From positions 2,283,258 through 2,347,257 of the forward strand of contig JADWOT020000001.1 in NCBI GenBank assembly GCA_036345935.2: a DNA stretch of 64,000 bases, in the 5' to 3' direction. Of the stretch, positions 11,201 to 24,954 are shown in pieces. Below the pieces are notes generated by a model. It was given only the letters and a program-made list of their open reading frames with translations. It made no database searches and was not told the DNA's origin. The position numbers were made by a program, and so were the translations under genes. The stretch is from Taenia hydatigena. Its lineage: Eukaryota > Platyhelminthes > Cestoda > Cyclophyllidea > Taeniidae. Positions within the stretch are counted from its first letter, which is position 1, and each line of letters begins with the position of its first letter.

Positions 11201-14200
11201 TCAGTTTGTCAAGTAGACAAGCTCGAGCCACAACCATCAGGTTTTACCAGCATTAGAGGCATGGGAGACAGATGATAGGCACGGATGCAGCGATGGTGCC
11301 ACTTTCTTACCCGCGCTTTTAAGTGCATGCACATAGTGGTGTGCACCCTGAAAGTCGCCATCACAGGTTGCAGATGAAAGGACATCCAACACTTCACCGT
11401 TCGCCACTTTCCCGGTTAGAACACCAAAACATTGTGCGCCTAGTTCTTGTCTGACACACTAGTTACACTGCGCCCACATATGGACACTGAGTAACGCGTT
11501 CTAACCTGCATAAAAATTCCGTCACGTGCCAGTCGGCTTGGCGCACGTATGAGCTGGCAGAGTAGGCAGACTTGGAAGCACAGAAATGTGGTTTGCAGTA
11601 GCAGAATGGTGGCTGCTTGGGGTTCGATAAGTGGATCTTTACAGCGGCCTACGATTAGCTCCCAAATCGTTGTTATGGTGTTTTAATCATGCCACTGGTT
11701 CTACTGTGAGACTTTGATGCCTCCGTGTGGCGCTAAGAGCAAGACGAGGATAGCATGGAGGGATATGGGCAAATTCGCTCCTTGTAATGAGTAATGACTC
11801 TCTAATGGAAGCCTGCAATTAGGCAGGTTAGATTAATGGCGAATTGTTTAACATTCCGGAGGGTGGTAGGGACTACACCATTGGGCCATCGTCAAAGGTA
11901 CACAGGAGGAAAAGCTGTCTCAATGGCTGCCTCATTATAGATGTCCTTGGCATGACCACCAGCAAGGTTTCGTTAAACAATCGCCAGTCATTGCTTAATA
12001 ACGGCAAGCATCGCCCAAAAGTACTCTTGGAATCGATCTAGTTGGCCTATACCGCCAAGGAATGTGTGCCACACGTGCGTGACGCTGGTGGTGAACAAGT
12101 CAAGCGAATCTGTGATGAGTTACTGATGCTAGTCCTTTACTTAGCAAAGGCTAAAATAGCACTAGAAATAAAAGTTAATGAATAAAGGTTTATATCCGCG
12201 AGGGGTCATTTCTTGCCCCTCAGCAGATTTGTGTCATAGAGTTTGTTAGAGTTCATTAACTTGACTGCCATAGGAGATGAGAACTCGAATCCGGTTCAAA
12301 ACAGCTTGTATATAAACTACCAGTGTGGGAAGGAGTTGGCGAGTTGGAGAGATTGAGGACTGAGGGTAGACTCTCCATTTGCTCTAATCATCATTCGACA
12401 TCCATACAGCGAATTGTGGATCAAAGCCATTGATCAAAATCGCATGCAAGGCATGGGAGAGGGCATAGCTTAGCATACAAGCTCTTCGACCTACGCTGTT
12501 GTCCCACGTATCGGCTGTCTTCTTTTAAATCGCACCTGGCATTGGGGAGTGATGGTGGTCAAAGGGAGAACAGGTGGACACCACTGCAGTCCAATTGTCG
12601 TCGTCGTTGTTGTCGGGCAAGACGCTGGTGCGCGTGAGCCAAATTGAAACTATTTTTGGAGCTAGCCCAGACACAGAGGAGCATGCGAGAAGTGGGGATT
12701 CGAGATGCCACATTTGTAATGTTCCAAACACTTCATACCCATGTTGGGTAAGAGGAAGTAGGAGGCAAATGTTTGTATGGCGATGCTACACGGATGCACT
12801 TTGTTTTATAATAAAGCAATTTACCTCAAATTTGGCTGAAGTATCAACCACGTGAGAGCATTGGCAACCGTGGAGATGGACAAAGGTGGATTTTTGAGGT
12901 AAAGTTTTGCAGAGGAAGGAGTAGTGTAGTTAAATGCTCTTACTTGTAACCGCCATGACTAAAGCTTGGAATGATTTACGCTAAACGGAGTTCATTTGGC
13001 GTCAACAAGTGTTTGATTAGCATTCCACAATTTAGACACAAAGTCGTTACGCGATCATCTTAGGTGTATAGCGAAATGAAGTGAAATATTTTCACAATTG
13101 CACAAAAATAGCAGCCTGTCAGGTGCGGAGGCGCAGTCTCAGAGCCACACGGCGTTGAATTGCATGAGGTATAGAAGGCGACTCTGAGTATTGTAGGAGC
13201 AGCCGTCGACAAGGGTTAACCTAAGGATGAAGTTCAGAAAGGACCGAAAGAGATTAGGCAACACGGCCTGAAAGAGCTCTTCAAAAACCGGAAAAGTCGT
13301 CCACTAATCCGGCTTTTAACTTCCCTTCAGGTTTCTCCCAATTTTGCAGTCACACGCTTGCAACACTAGCAATGCTTTACCTCTTATCTGAATAAGCAGC
13401 ATTAATGCGCTATTAGCATTACATTGCTTTATTTCAGATGCCAAAGTGGATGGAGCGCAAATGGTCACACTTTCTTTGCTGCAGGCGAGAAGGGAGAGAG
13501 GGAGAAAGAGGGCGAAGCAAAAGGGGAGGGAGCGCGGAGGAGAGAACGCGGAAAACAATGCTTAAAGATCGTATAGTTGAGTGAGTACGCATGTGTATGC
13601 AGGAGGGAGGATAGGGATGGATGAAGGCATACGATTGGAATGAATGGGAGGAGTCGGTGTGGAATAGGGAGAAGGGATTGGAAGAAGAAGAAGAAGAAGA
13701 AGAATAATAAGAGGATAATGGAAGCAAAGAGCAGTAGGCATGGGAGGGCAAAAGAGGAAGAGTGGAACGACAAGAAAGAATGAATACCAACAGTCACACG
13801 AGGCAGACACTCTGACTTCCCTTTAGCTCTGTGAGGTTATGCTACGTCGGACTGGCTTTGTACGTGCGCTGTTGATGCATGTGAAACGCTCGAGGTTGCT
13901 GGCTTGCTTTTCTGCATTTCACACATCCACTCGTTTCCAAGAGCTTGGTATTTAAACCATGGACGGCTTCCAACATGGGAGATGGCAAGTGGAATGGAGT
14001 GAGCCACGTTTTTGCGAATTCAGATTCTGTGAGGATCGCAACTCTGAGATATTTTTTGAGAGAATTGGATGCGAAGCTGCACTTTGATCATTTGAATGAA
14101 CTTTGATGGTAAACTTTTGTATTCTCTTACCAGAGATTCCTTTAGAGCAATAACTGCAGCCAGCAGTTGCTGCGATGGTGAATATTGCCTTGCTAGCTAC

Positions 14201-17200
14201 ACCAGTCCCTCGATCTTTGATTCAAAATCTGCATTTTAGTGTTTAATTTTAGGCTGCGCCATTCTATTGTAAAAGGACGCAGTTAACTGTTCTGTCTTTT
14301 TGAACATTATTTATTCATCTATTTTCATACTGCGACACAGGCACACCTCCTGCTTGTAGGTGCACACAATGTCACACGCTGAATCAACGAGTGGGCATTT
14401 GAACCACTGCCAGAAGGCGTATTATGTGTCACAAGTGCGTCCATACCGACACGTTGCGTTGCATATCTGTTATGTCGAATTCAGTGGGAGCAAAAGTGGT
14501 ACCAAAACAGGGAATGTCGAGTGGAAAATAAACAAGGAATTTAAGATTTAGACATCTGGAGAAGTTGGTGGAAGGGTCCATTTTCTCCGAACTGGGCTTT
14601 CAGAAGCCTACTACAAGTGACGTGAACATTGGTGGCTTGAATGTCGCGATGATGAAACTGCATAGCCAGCGATCAGAGCGACTGATGCTGCTACGAATGA
14701 GTTGCAACATGGCAATAGTCGTAGCCAACGGTCAGACGAAGCGTTGACCATATCGCTGCTGACTCACCTGTGTTAATCCATCGACCAGCCTATCGATCGG
14801 TGAGAACATCTACTGCGAAGTCGTCGTGCATTGGCTAAGTGGCAAGCAGATCGATAGGAGGCAGTGCACTTGCGCACACAACGCTAGTTAGTTTATCGCA
14901 TTTGATCACCAGAAGAGGCGGTAGGCGCTGCGCCGATGGCGGCAGCATGCAAAACCAACCCAGAAGAGCAGCCTTATCATCCTCCCTTCCACATAACCGA
15001 TTTGCACGTGCGGTGGAGGAGGGGAGAGTCCACCTCTCAAAGCTGTCTTCCACGGCAGTCAGTGCAGAAGCCACTCGACTACATTCAGCGATTAGGACTG
15101 ATTTGGGCCTTCCACAAAGCTGTTCAAATGCGAGTTTGCGAATGACGCATCGAGTCATGCCGAAATCATGAGTCCATCACACCGCATTCAGAAGGCTCAT
15201 TTGAATTACGTCTGTCAGTAAGTGAACTGGCCCTGCTTTGAATGACGATGATGCACAATTGCTGCATGGAGCAGTCTAACACCAATGCATGTCCACTTTT
15301 ATCTTCTTGCCTACAGTTAACAGAGAGAAGGAAGCTTTTGGTATGGTTGAACTGACAGGTTTGATTGTTTGTCGACGTTGTTATTTTGTGGCTACGTTGG
15401 AAGTAGACTAACCACCCTTCACTATGGTGAAAAAATTCCGTAAGGTCCTGATTTTGCAATTGTTGACGTGATCAGTAGGCAAATAATGGCACATCCACCT
15501 TCTATGCAGACTTATGCAGACTCACGACCTCTGCTGTCTTCATTTTCACTTCCGACCCTTTCTACGTGTCAGGAATAATGAATGATCTTGCGTGCTGCAT
15601 TGGTGGATAGGCGATAGGGGCGACGACTGCTGCGCTAGTAGGGCTTCTTCCTCCTTCCTTCGTCGTAAAGTAGGCTTCTTCTCCCTTAATATTCTTCCAT
15701 TGCGGAGTCTGAGATGCCTGTAAAAGCAGCATCAAGACCTCAAGTGGAGGAGTAAATCTGCTATGCATTTTCCTCCAGATGTGTCGTTGTTTTTCCCGCT
15801 TTATTTGAACAATCATGGCCTAACACACAACAATAGTGTTTAGATTTCATGACAGTGCTCTCGCAAATCAATTCGTTGCGTTCGTTTTACTTAGCCGCTC
15901 ATCTGATCCAGATCTTCGCGGCTCTTGCCTTGCGCGGCAAAAGAATGAGCTTGTCAAAGATGTGGTCACTGTGGGGAGTTGAGTTTTCTCCCAAGGAATG
16001 CTAATCCAGATGTTGACGACTTATTGGGATGATAAGTGAGATCAGTCTCACGTACATTTGCTCGGTGGATCTTGGCCTCAGAATGAGTGCTAGTGCCTGT
16101 AAGGTATGGCTGTGCATGATTAAAACGAATCATGATAAGAAAAGCAAGAGTCAAGTGTGCATAGCATGCGTAGAATGATTAGCCATGGAAATGGAGCCAT
16201 CGGGACATCGAAAACGAGCATTATCTGGGGATGGAAACATCGCCAGCATGTATCATCTTTGCTGACCTATGACTTTGAATTGCTATTTGTCAATAGCTCT
16301 GCATGGCAGGTGTGCTAGCAGCACTACCATTAGCTATGACACGAGTTGCGAAAAGTGGACATTATGGGTCGCTGCAGAAACCATTTCACCGGCAATGCTA
16401 AACAGTCCTTTCATGTGTGTGCAAAATTCCAGCCCATATTGAGTAAGAGGTGAAGACTTGGCGGAGTAAGTAGAAAAATTTGCAAAACTTATGTCCTCGT
16501 ACTTACTTAGCTGTTCATTCATTGGTCAAGCGCCCATTGCCAAGGTCGATAGACTTGTTTTCGTTCCAGTCCTTAGGTATACAGCGTGTCTACTCAGATC
16601 CGATTCCGCTATACCCACCTTGCTATGGGCACTAACCATGGATGCACAGGGCGCAATCGTCACCTCGAGCTTGTTTCTTCATCATGTCTCTACCATTATT
16701 CTCAATCGAAAAGTGTCCCAAATGGACGCAATGAGACGCCTCTACTGCACTCTGCTTCAAACGAGCAGATTTTGCCCGTTTTGTTCTTGACACACTTCCC
16801 TCTCTGTTCGAAGGATGTGGAAAAGCCAGCGTACAGATGACAAGTGGAATGCATTGGAATTGTGGGTGAGTCAAGCATCCCTAACTTGACTACCTTAGTC
16901 TTTTCGCTCTATTTTCTACATTGTTTGGGCACATGAGGTAGTACTCCCAGTGAGTGGGCAAGCCGAGAGATCTATGCGCCCGCAACAAGGCCTTTAGCCT
17001 CATGCCTATTGCTAATCATAGTTATTTAATTCAATTCCTTGGATTATCCTCTTTCACCTCTTCTTACTCCTCGTTGAAGAACAAGCATCTTTCTGCGCTC
17101 ACACCGGGAGATCGTACCAATCCTATACCTCTCTCTGATTAGAGGCAAAGCATTTAAGCACAGAATTAGAGACAATCACTAGCAGCCTGCATATGTCAAT

Positions 17201-17717
17201 TGTTTGTCGTATTTATTGGAAAGTCACAGATCTCTCTCCAGCCGTGCCTAAGATGTCCTCGCACCCATCAGAGCAGCGGCAGTCAAATCTGCCCATTTGG
17301 AATGCGAGAATGTGTGCTGCCTATCACAAAACCAGTTCCACGGCGTTCACCATTAGCAAATGTGGAGAACTGACGTTATTTGATTGTGGCAACAAAACTG
17401 CTACGATGGCGTTGTTTTAAGAAAGGCTGGAATCGAGGGCTAATCACCTGATTGTGGGCCCGTCTATTAACGGTCGCAAGTGGACATGATGGTGAAGAAT
17501 CGGCCATGAAACTGGTCTCTCTCCTTTCCAATTTCTTGTCGAAATGCATGAAGACTAGACTAGACTAGACTGTTGCCCAAGTGTGTTCTAACCACATCAA
17601 CACACAGTGTGTGTGCTGCACCTTCACGAGTCGTATTGGGAAGGAGTTACGATTCGCCTGTTCGATGACAGCGCTAATAACCAGCATTACATGAATCACG
17701 CACCACGAGTCGCTAAC

Positions 17718-17763
17718 ATGAGCAGCCAACAATTTCGCCTCCTCCTCCTCCTCCTTATCAGTG
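17718..17763 (+). CDS. Signal-peptide exon with 5' splice site (A' copy), partial gene
   Basis: Plus-strand twin of the exon at 4473-4518: ATG at 17718, a leucine-rich hydrophobic core, donor GTGAGTACGG starting at 17764, phase 1. Candidate downstream coding sequence on the same strand lies around 18435-18685 (Cys-containing module). No complete gene could be assembled by eye. Confidence 0.45.
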
Positions 17764-19562
17764 GTGAGTACGGAGCTCAAGTCACCAGCCACATCTGCAT
17801 CCAAGCTAAGTTGGCAGAGAAAGTAAAATGTGGCATGCAGTAGATGTGAAATGATGGGCAATTGTGTGAAAGCATAGAGGTGAGTAGGTGAAAGTGGACT
17901 GGTGGGCGTACGGTGGCTTGGTGTAGACGGGAATGCGTGAACCATGCGATCTGTGTATTTTGCATTGTGAAATCGCAATTGTTGGTTGGCAAGCTTGACT
18001 GCATCACTACACGGTGTCCAGAAGGCATGGGTTTCGACTCCATCCACTCACAAATTCGCTTATTAAACTACCCCTCAAACCTTCTCTGTCCCCATCCATC
18101 TATGCATCTCTTCCTTTGCATCCTCTTCTCCATCCTTCTACCATTCCAGCATACGTCCATCAGTCCATCTTTCTTCACAATCCCTCTCTTTCTGCCTCCC
18201 TCCCTTTGTCCTCCATTCACCCAGCACTCCATTTAGCTCATCTTTCGTTCTGATGTCATACATCCATGCACCAATTTCTTCTCTCATCTCTTCCTCCTTC
18301 TATGTGCCTTCCATTCACACCTCTCATCTTGACACCATTTTTGTGCACTATTTCCCTTTCTTTTACGCCCCAGTTTACACTACATCCATTTCATTTCACA
18401 GTAATTATCCTGAGATTAACTATCACCCACAGCAATCTTAATCATCGGTCACGGTCCTTTTGCTCATGTAATTGTTGGCACAATGTGAGCATCTTATGTC
18501 CCCATGCTGTCGCAATTGGTGAGTGTGTTAGGAGTGGAGCTGTTAGACAATGCGTAGAGGCGCATGACCCTCCACCCATCGTTGCCGGAGTCGTCTGCCT
18601 TGTAAAATGTGGTACGAGTGCTTCCAAGGTCCTCCTCAATTCTACCCACGTTAGTAGTGGTAGAGGTGAAGATAGCAGGTTGTGATGACAGCGAAGTGGG
18701 TGAGAGGGAGAGGATAAAGCGGATGAAGCAGACAAAAGGGAAAGAATCTGCAACATGAGGTAGGACTGTGGGACGAGCAAACGACGACGCGGAAGAAGAG
18801 TAAGACCGTGCACAAGGGCTGCGGAAGTAGGGATTGGGAATAGCGCTTGATGAGATGAAGAGCTTGATTGACGTGGACGTGATGCAGAAGTGGACAAGCA
18901 AGCGCCGGAGCCTGCCAACCATTGATTAAGTGGAGGCAGAGTGTGTGCATCACCTGCACCTGGCCATGCTGGCTGTGGCGGTTGGCGAATGGATCCTTTT
19001 AAAGTGAAGATAATGAGAGAGTGTTTATCTGAAAGACCTGCGCATTGGGTTCGATGGAAAATTAGTAGTGGAAGGGTGTTGAGGGTAGTCTTAGAATAAG
19101 CGATTTTTCACAAATCGGAATTACCCTTCCGTCCTTTACTCAGCCCCCCTCTCCCGCCATCACCCACCCATCCGTCGAATTATCATTCGCGATCCCGCTT
19201 CTGAGCGCCACCTATTCACACTCGGCCCACAGTCCACGCATCGATCGCCTATATTATCAAACCCCAGCCGTTTATTCATCCGTCCATCCCTGCTGCCCCT
19301 TACTATTCATTTATCCCTTCGTCCATGCACCCGATTACCAGTCCCACCATTCATTCATCCATCCATTCCTCCTATCCACCATTCAAATGGTCCTCCATCA
19401 CTAATCCTTCCGTGCAACAATTACCTTGTGCGCAGGTTTTCTTTTCGCTGCATTTTACTGCACCGCTTAAAGTATAAACCAACACCATTTCGCCGAAAGA
19501 GCACCATTAGGTGAGATTCCACGCCTTCGCGTGTTGAGTCAATAAGACTGGAACTATTTGCT

Positions 19563-19672
19563 TACCCACTCACTCACTCACTCACTCACTCACTCACTCA
19601 CTCACTCACTCACTCACTCACTCACTCACTCACTCACTCACCCACTCACTCACTCACTCACTTTACTCACCC
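19563..19672. repeat. (CACT)n array, A' copy of the GAGT repeat
   Basis: Reverse-complement counterpart of 2543-2669 with different interruption units and length. Confidence 0.9.
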
Positions 19673-22600
19673 ATCCCTTTATCCACCCTACCACCCACCA
19701 CTGCAACAGATATTCAACTTTGAATTTCTAGCACTGATAAGTGCCAAGTGGAGGGATCCATCAGCAATATTTGTTGCCTATTCGTGGCAACGAAATGCCT
19801 TTCAAATGTCCTGCCATGAATCTGCCGAGTATCACAGCTGTATGGCAGGTGCGTTGGATGCGATTTCACAAAGAGACGTGACAGACTGCAGCAGCGAATG
19901 ACTGTGACATTGGAGACTCAACGTGTCCATGAAAATCGATGCACTAACCAATTAAATGTGCATATCACGGTGCCCAAGAAGACGTAGTTCAATGAAAAAC
20001 GCTTCTATGAGAAAAGGGGAGAGGGGAGGGTATCAGTGCAAGTCTGTGGAGTAATTGAAGGTGGGTGAGGGTGAAATTCCTTCAAATTTTCACTGTCCAA
20101 TGACAGGAAGTGTCCAGTTTTGACTCCCACAAACGCAGAACGACGGATTCCAGAACCACTCCATCCAGCACTGCTCTCACCGCACCACTTCGTTCGATGA
20201 GTCCCGAATCCTGGCCACACAGAGGACAACTCGTCGCCATCTGGTGTGACAGCTTCCGCCGCTTCGATGGACACTTTGTTCATGTTATTACACATCTCAG
20301 TGAGATGCATAATGGGCGATTGGCCATCACCTCCCTCCTCCCACCACCAGGATGTGTCACGTCTGCAGACGAAGATGAGACAAATTCTTACCTATTGTTG
20401 CAGACCACATCGTAGAGGGACTCTCTTAAAGGAGAGAACGTAGAAGTTGGCAATGGGATATGGAGATGGTAGGCGGACAGAACTATGAAGTGGAAAGTTG
20501 GAGCAAGGCGTTCACCCTCGCTCTCGAAGGTATAAATGGTGCAGGAGAAGGAGAAACAGAGGGAGGGGCAGAACTGAGGCAGAGTGGCATGCGACGAAGT
20601 GAGGTGGTGGAAAGAAGAAAAGAAAGGAAGAGAGATGCAAATGAAGGGTTAAGGCAATCCCAGCTATGGTAAAGCGAGATCTGGTCACTGGCTAAGTCTG
20701 CTTCACTTCGCCTTGGTCCGGTCTAGTCTACGTCCAATCATCAATTCTCGAACATGAATCTCCTGATCTCCTACCATGGTATAATGAAGATGGAGGCAAG
20801 TGGAGAGACGAATGGAACTTACTAAAGGGACACTGGCAAAGGATGAGGTACAAAGAGGAGGAGGAGGAGGATGTGGGGGAGAAATAGAAGGGGATTCGGA
20901 GAATATGAAGGTGAGAGAAGCGTGGAGCGGCCAGAGGAGCAACGCGTTCTGGCGCCACCGAAGTGGAAACAAGAAGGACGGTCAGGAGCCGCAATGCAGG
21001 AAGCACTTATTCCCCTACAATTGACTTGAATTAAATGAAAGAAGCATGAACGGTAAGACATGATGCAAGACGCGCCACCCAACAGCGCAGGAGTGAGGTG
21101 AAGTAAGAAGGAAATGAAGAAGAGACTCACCGAGGATGCGTTGGAGTGGGGCATGTAAGTGCAGGAGGACGCAACGGATAGAGACGGTAAGGTAGATTTC
21201 AATGGTTGTCCATAGAGACGACTACCTGTCCTCCTCTTCCCTATCGTATCCTACCCTCTTCTGCACAAGGCTGCCATAATCTAGCATGGATAACTGCTCT
21301 GCTCTGCTCTGTTCTGCTCTGCTCTGGTCTGGTCTGATCTGGTCCAGTGCAGTACGGTCTAGTCAAGCCTAGTCTTGCCTCACCTGCTACACTGCTTCCA
21401 TTTCACTACATCTGCTGCTGCTGCTGCTACTGCCACCGACTTGGTGATCTGCAAACGCGTGCCGGAGAGACACAAGACCAACTCACCCATGAATATTGCT
21501 ACAGATCTGGTGAAGGCGACTTCCTAATTCCTACGATTCCCTTCTGCTTTGCTACTTTGACGTTTTTAGGACGGCAGTGTAGGAGGCTCAGTGTGACGAG
21601 GAGAAGGAGAGTGAGACGGCGGCGGCGACGACGACGACGAAACAAAGCGGGATGGAGACGCTGACGACGAATTGAGTGACAGAAACGAAGACGCAACGTA
21701 GAAGCAAAATGTGCGGCAAGAGGCGTTTGAACGCAAAGGTAAGCATATCCGATTATCGAATGCGTGACTTACCTCTTCCCATTTGACATGTTTGTGCTCA
21801 TGTCAATCAGTGGCACGTGTTGTGCCGTGTTCGACAGTGGCGTCTGCTGGTAACAACCTTGCACATCCGTACTTCTTCGTGATTTTGCCACACCAGGCAA
21901 CACTTTCCCTTGTGCTTCTCTACTTTGGCCCAATGTCCTCCATCGTATCACATACAAAGGTGAATGAGGAGGAAGATGAGGAGGATGGGAATTGGATAAC
22001 TCACTAACACCAAAGAACTTTGGTAGGGATACGTCGAGTCGACGGGAGTACAGTCTCTGACTCTCCATTCTCTCATGTTCTTTGGTGGGTTAAACGCCTT
22101 TCGTGCACTCGCACACTACTCTGCTCTTCCCACCACGAGACGCCCACCTCCGCAATCCGATTGAAGGAGGTGGGCATCACTGAATGCGAGGAGAAAGTAG
22201 GCCCAAGGGTGCGGATCGAGTGCCGTCGACTTGGGTAGACGACGTCAATCAACCATCCCACTATCCTTCTTGCAGTCCTCTAATGAGCCCATGGGGAACA
22301 AATCGCCTTTCTTGCTGGTGAGCTCCTCCACTACGTTCGCAACAACTCCCCCACTAATTATCCTGGTGGAAGTGCTAAATTAACGCCGGCCAAAAGGTCA
22401 CCCTAGAAACTACGACATGAACGCGCAACCCGCCTCCCACTGATATAGAGTATGAACTGCTACCTTGTGATTTGGTAAATGATGTCTCCAACTACCTTTG
22501 TCCCCCGACACTCCATCCATTTGTGAAATTGGTTCTACCTCACACCCATCGAGTCTCAAGTGGTGCACGTGTCAGCCAACTTCACCCCTCCGCCGGTATC

Positions 22601-22718
22601 CAACTCACCCTCCACCCTCTTCAACTCCCCATGTCAAGGTAATGCACGGTCGCCCAACACGACTCAGCCTCCAACAAACGCACCTCACCTGATGGCCACA
22701 AAATCCACACCACGTTTC

Positions 22719-22973
22719 TCACATCGCAGCTGCTCCTATGTGTAATCTTGATGGCGGATTTGTTGGCTTGACAAATGTTTTATGCATTAATCTATGCACC
22801 ATTCTCCCACACTGACCAAAGCCACATGTACCTGTGCAAAATATCCACTTACAGCTAAAACAAGGCCATTTGGGCAGCAGCCTCGAGTTCGAGACAAGCC
22901 TTCTACCGCTGGCATCTGCATCAATTAAAAAGGCAACTGACTCACACAACAATTGAGAGCCACACCTTGCCAT
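22719..22973 (-). CDS. Cys-rich small ORF, block B copy (hypothetical)
   Basis: 84-codon frame with seven Cys, four of them clustered (spacing C-x2-C-x4-C-x3-C-x4-C around residues 38-55). It is kept open in all three copies (here, 32377-32631 plus, 57151-57405 minus). The copies differ at several amino-acid positions, so there is no obvious protein-level constraint. GT-AG-like signals inside it mean it could be an exon fragment or chance. No family recognised. Confidence 0.22.
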   Translation of the reverse strand: MARCGSQLLCESVAFLIDADASGRRLVSNSRLLPKWPCFSCKWIFCTGTCGFGQCGRMVHRLMHKTFVKPTNPPSRLHIGAAAM

Positions 22974-24170
22974 CAGGTAAATGAATTACTTGGGTATTCC
23001 TAACGTCCGTCTTGGGATGCACTTTCCTGTCAAATGGACACACCAACCTCCTCTGTGAATGACTCAATCAAGCAAGCCTATTCATTCCCACTCTCCCCAG
23101 CATCCGTCAACACAAAAGACTTCCACATCATACTGCATGTGTCCACTCAATAAATACAGCATCGCCAATTCCAATTCCAATCACTTTTACATGCACTCAT
23201 CACCTCTGCCACCAACAATTACCAACTACGACCCAACAAATGAAAACACATCCGTGCTTGTAGAAGCTCAATGTGTTGCAACTATGCCAAGTGGGCTCTG
23301 GCCAACATCGCCCCAATTCGTAGTAGGACACCTCCATCTCAAATTCGCGCATCCATCTTGCAGCATCCCCCAGCCTATCCCCACCGCCCACCCACGCCCG
23401 AAGAGGCGGGTTTGGGACACAGCACTTGAACAAAATACATTCGTGTGTACGTGTATTTGGCATATCAACGACGGCTCACTCAACGGCAAAGGCAGAACAA
23501 CGTTGTGAATAAGTGAGCCTACCTCTCCTCCTCTGCGTGGTCTGAAGGTTTTGCTGCTCAACTATGGCGAGAAGTTGTACAGGTTTTCACAAACATCTCC
23601 TTCCCTAATTAAAGCATTTTCATAAAGGAAAGAAGTCATTCGCCTATCCTTATCACATTCTATCTACCTCCTATTCGTCTACTCAATCGCCGTGAATGCG
23701 CTACACATTTTGGATTAGCTCGCTATCTGGTGAGTAGTCAGCCTCCTATTTGGGGCATTGATTTTGATAGTTGAGATGAATTTCTGTCTGTTTGCATGCT
23801 TCCAGTTAATTCGTAACCAGATTGCCGATCGCAGGTAAACCCGACTGGACGACAATGGTGAAGACGGTAAAGATGGGTGGCCTCAACGTTAATCACTTGT
23901 CAACGCCTCCTCTTCGCCTACCGGCTAACCCAAAATCAGCACCTCACAACTGCCTCCATTGCCTACCTCGAAGGTGCTCTCCAATACTCACGCCTCCCAC
24001 ATCACCAATCTCCCTTCCCAACACATCCCAACCACCCAATCTTGTTGCAGTGCAAAGCATTTTACCACATCCTCTTTTAATTGCAAAGAAGTTGTCGTGA
24101 AAATTCAGATAGTTGTGTGACAGGACGAGGAATTTCGACCATCAATCCTTCCCAGAATCCTCATCAACTT

Positions 24171-24731
24171 TCATTCATTTATGTATACCGGAGTGTACTG
24201 GCTTAAGTCCTCCTCGTAGTACCAACTGTAGTCGTAGTCCTCGTCCTTGTGCTCCTCGTCGTCTTCTTTTTCAGAATCGGGTCTGCGAACTTTAGCATTG
24301 CCATCATCATGGTGGATCTTGTGGTCTCTGTCATCTTCATCTTCCCTCTGCTTTGTTTTAGGAGCGTCTTCCTTGTCATGCACAACTACATGCTCCCCTT
24401 CTTTCACCTTGTTATTGCCTGTGATAGCCTGGTCAATAGGTACCGGCGCGTACTGGCTTAAGTCCTCCTCGTAGTACCAACTGTAGTCGTACTCCTCGTC
24501 CTTGTGCTCCTCGTCGTCTCCTTCATCAGACTTGGCTCCACGCACTTCGTCATCGCCATTCTTTCCATCATGGTTAGCTTTGTGGCCCTCCTTCTCTTCA
24601 TCTTCATTCCCTTTTGCTCCCACCTCCTTCCTCGAATCAGTGGCAGTGGGAGTGGCATTGGGTCTGGCGTTAACCCAAACCACAGCAAACACGACGATGG
24701 AGAGAGCGATGAAGGTGTACGGCGACTTCAT
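24171..24731 (-). CDS. Secreted acidic Tyr-rich repeat protein, copy 1
   Basis: 186 residues, single exon. I start at the ATG at 24731 rather than the longer in-frame ATG at 24812, because the TATA box (24775-24782) lies inside the longer version. Residues 1 to about 22 are a signal peptide (MKSPYTFIALSIVVFAVVWV, cleavage likely near NA/RP). It is followed by a possible N-glycosylation site (NAT), a Glu/Asp/Lys/His-rich region, and two 85-residue repeats each carrying a Tyr/acidic box (EEYDYSWYYEEDLSQY) and a linker with Pro, Ile and Asp. There are no Cys in the mature part. The protein is probably exported and unstructured; the tyrosines beside acidic residues could be sulfated or cross-linked, which is inference. 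A promoter with GGTCAAGGCC and TATA lies just upstream. I do not recognise the family. Confidence 0.8.
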   Translation of the reverse strand: MKSPYTFIALSIVVFAVVWVNARPNATPTATDSRKEVGAKGNEDEEKEGHKANHDGKNGDDEVRGAKSDEGDDEEHKDEEYDYSWYYEEDLSQYAPVPIDQAITGNNKVKEGEHVVVHDKEDAPKTKQREDEDDRDHKIHHDDGNAKVRRPDSEKEDDEEHKDEDYDYSWYYEEDLSQYTPVYINE

Positions 24732-24774
24732 GTCTGGTCTTCGGTTGATGATGATGCCTTCCAATTTGCTGCAT

Positions 24775-24804
24775 CTTATATAGGGGGTTGGGTTGGCCTT
24801 GACC
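24775..24804 (-). promoter_or_regulatory. Core promoter of acidic protein gene copy 1
   Basis: On the minus strand a GGTCAAGGCC box (24795-24804) precedes TATATAAG (24775-24782), with the ATG 44-51 bp further on. The same order and spacing occur at the other family members. Confidence 0.65.
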
Positions 24805-24954
24805 CATTGCACGAGAAGATATCAGGAGTTGGTGAAAGAGGCGAGAAATGCCACGCGCAATGAAGCTGCATGTTTGCACACTAGGAATGCAATTCACCAA
24901 TTAACAAATGAATGCTGGGTGGAGAGAACAGGACTGAATTGTTGGAGGGAGAGG

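Larger units (their letters stand above)
6649..15587. other. Spacer S1 between inverted repeats A and A'
   Basis: About 8.9 kb of DNA flanked by the inverted blocks A and A'. Its first part (about 6787-8412) is duplicated in two pieces at 54250-54780 and 60185-61283. About 6670-6800 is also related to 42935-43065. The interval 8420-15586 has no recognisable gene: only short open frames on both strands, a short GAA tract near 13682-13704 and scattered polyadenylation-like signals (for example near 12181-12190). Confidence 0.8.
15587..22177 (-). repeat. Segmental duplication block A' (inverted copy of A)
   Basis: Reverse complement of 1-6649 over its whole length, with paired coordinates summing to about 22180-22236; the drift reflects indels in simple repeats. 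It continues directly into block B at about 22178 and with it forms the left arm of the large palindrome (18539-27074). Confidence 0.94.

Noticed and set aside
24203..24900. Other-frame ORFs overlapping the acidic gene (60-119 codons on both strands)
   Set aside because: Shadows of the repetitive GAG/GAC-rich coding sequence; they lack the promoter relation and signal peptide.
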